This document shows, in pieces, positions 5,243 to 5,248 of a stretch of DNA of 5,248 nucleotides. A program made the position numbers and the translations under genes. The stretch covers positions 1 through 5,248 of the forward strand of contig JBFYSV010000207.1 of NCBI GenBank assembly GCA_041301185.1. The letters run 5' to 3'. The stretch is from JAQBDA01 sp041301185. GTDB lineage: Bacteria; Chloroflexota; Anaerolineae; Anaerolineales; UBA4823. The notes beneath the pieces are model-generated. The model was not told the origin of the DNA. It did not search any database and worked only from the letters and a program-made list of their open reading frames with translations. Each line of letters starts with the position of its first letter. Position 1 is the first letter of the stretch.

Positions 5243-5248
5243 TTATTA

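Noticed and set aside
5204..5248. Divergent + strand promoter using TTGTCA at 5204 or 5211
   Set aside because: No acceptable -10 hexamer lies 16-18 bases downstream of either within the window.

Overview
The window looks like a chromosomal stretch from an anaerobic or fermentative bacterium. The evidence is a clostridial-type 2[4Fe-4S] ferredoxin, a class I (glutaconate-type) CoA-transferase pair, a malic enzyme and a disulfide-less thioredoxin-reductase-like flavoprotein. Base composition is balanced, coding is dense, and nearly every gene has a clear AGGAG-type Shine-Dalgarno site. Anaerolineae-like Chloroflexota, or a Firmicute/Deltaproteobacterium of similar lifestyle, would fit. The lineage is a guess; no marker gene settles it. 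No RNA gene, CRISPR array or mobile element was seen.

Layout. The left third is on the + strand: the C-terminal ~300 codons of an NAD(P)-dependent malic enzyme (1-897, 5' end outside the window), then a 301-residue FAD/NAD(P) oxidoreductase (975-1880). The remaining two thirds are one compact minus-strand operon, read from right to left: nitroreductase-family flavoprotein (5048-4374), an unrecognised 154-residue protein with conserved-looking cysteines (4377-3913), CoA-transferase subunit A (3903-3004), CoA-transferase subunit B (2985-2212) and a small ferredoxin (2168-1935). Gaps in this operon are -4, 9, 18 and 43 bases. The two transcription units converge on a perfect 15-bp hairpin (1898-1934) that can end both. 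The 200 bases at the right edge hold a good sigma-70-type promoter for the minus operon (TTGACA-17-TATGCT) with two 14-bp inverted repeats centred exactly 20 bp apart.

How the genes may work together. The minus operon combines acyl-CoA chemistry (CoA-transferase or CoA-ester ring-opening hydrolase of the GctAB/IpdAB superfamily) with two redox proteins, an FMN nitroreductase-fold enzyme and a ferredoxin. This suggests a pathway in which an organic acid is activated or cleaved as a CoA thioester and reduced or oxidised. The convergent FAD oxidoreductase lacks both the CxxC disulfide and the NADPH-phosphate-binding arginines of thioredoxin reductase. It may therefore transfer electrons to or from a carrier such as ferredoxin, but this is inference. 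The most interesting items are this operon as a unit, its unknown 154-residue member, and the redox-cysteine-less reductase.
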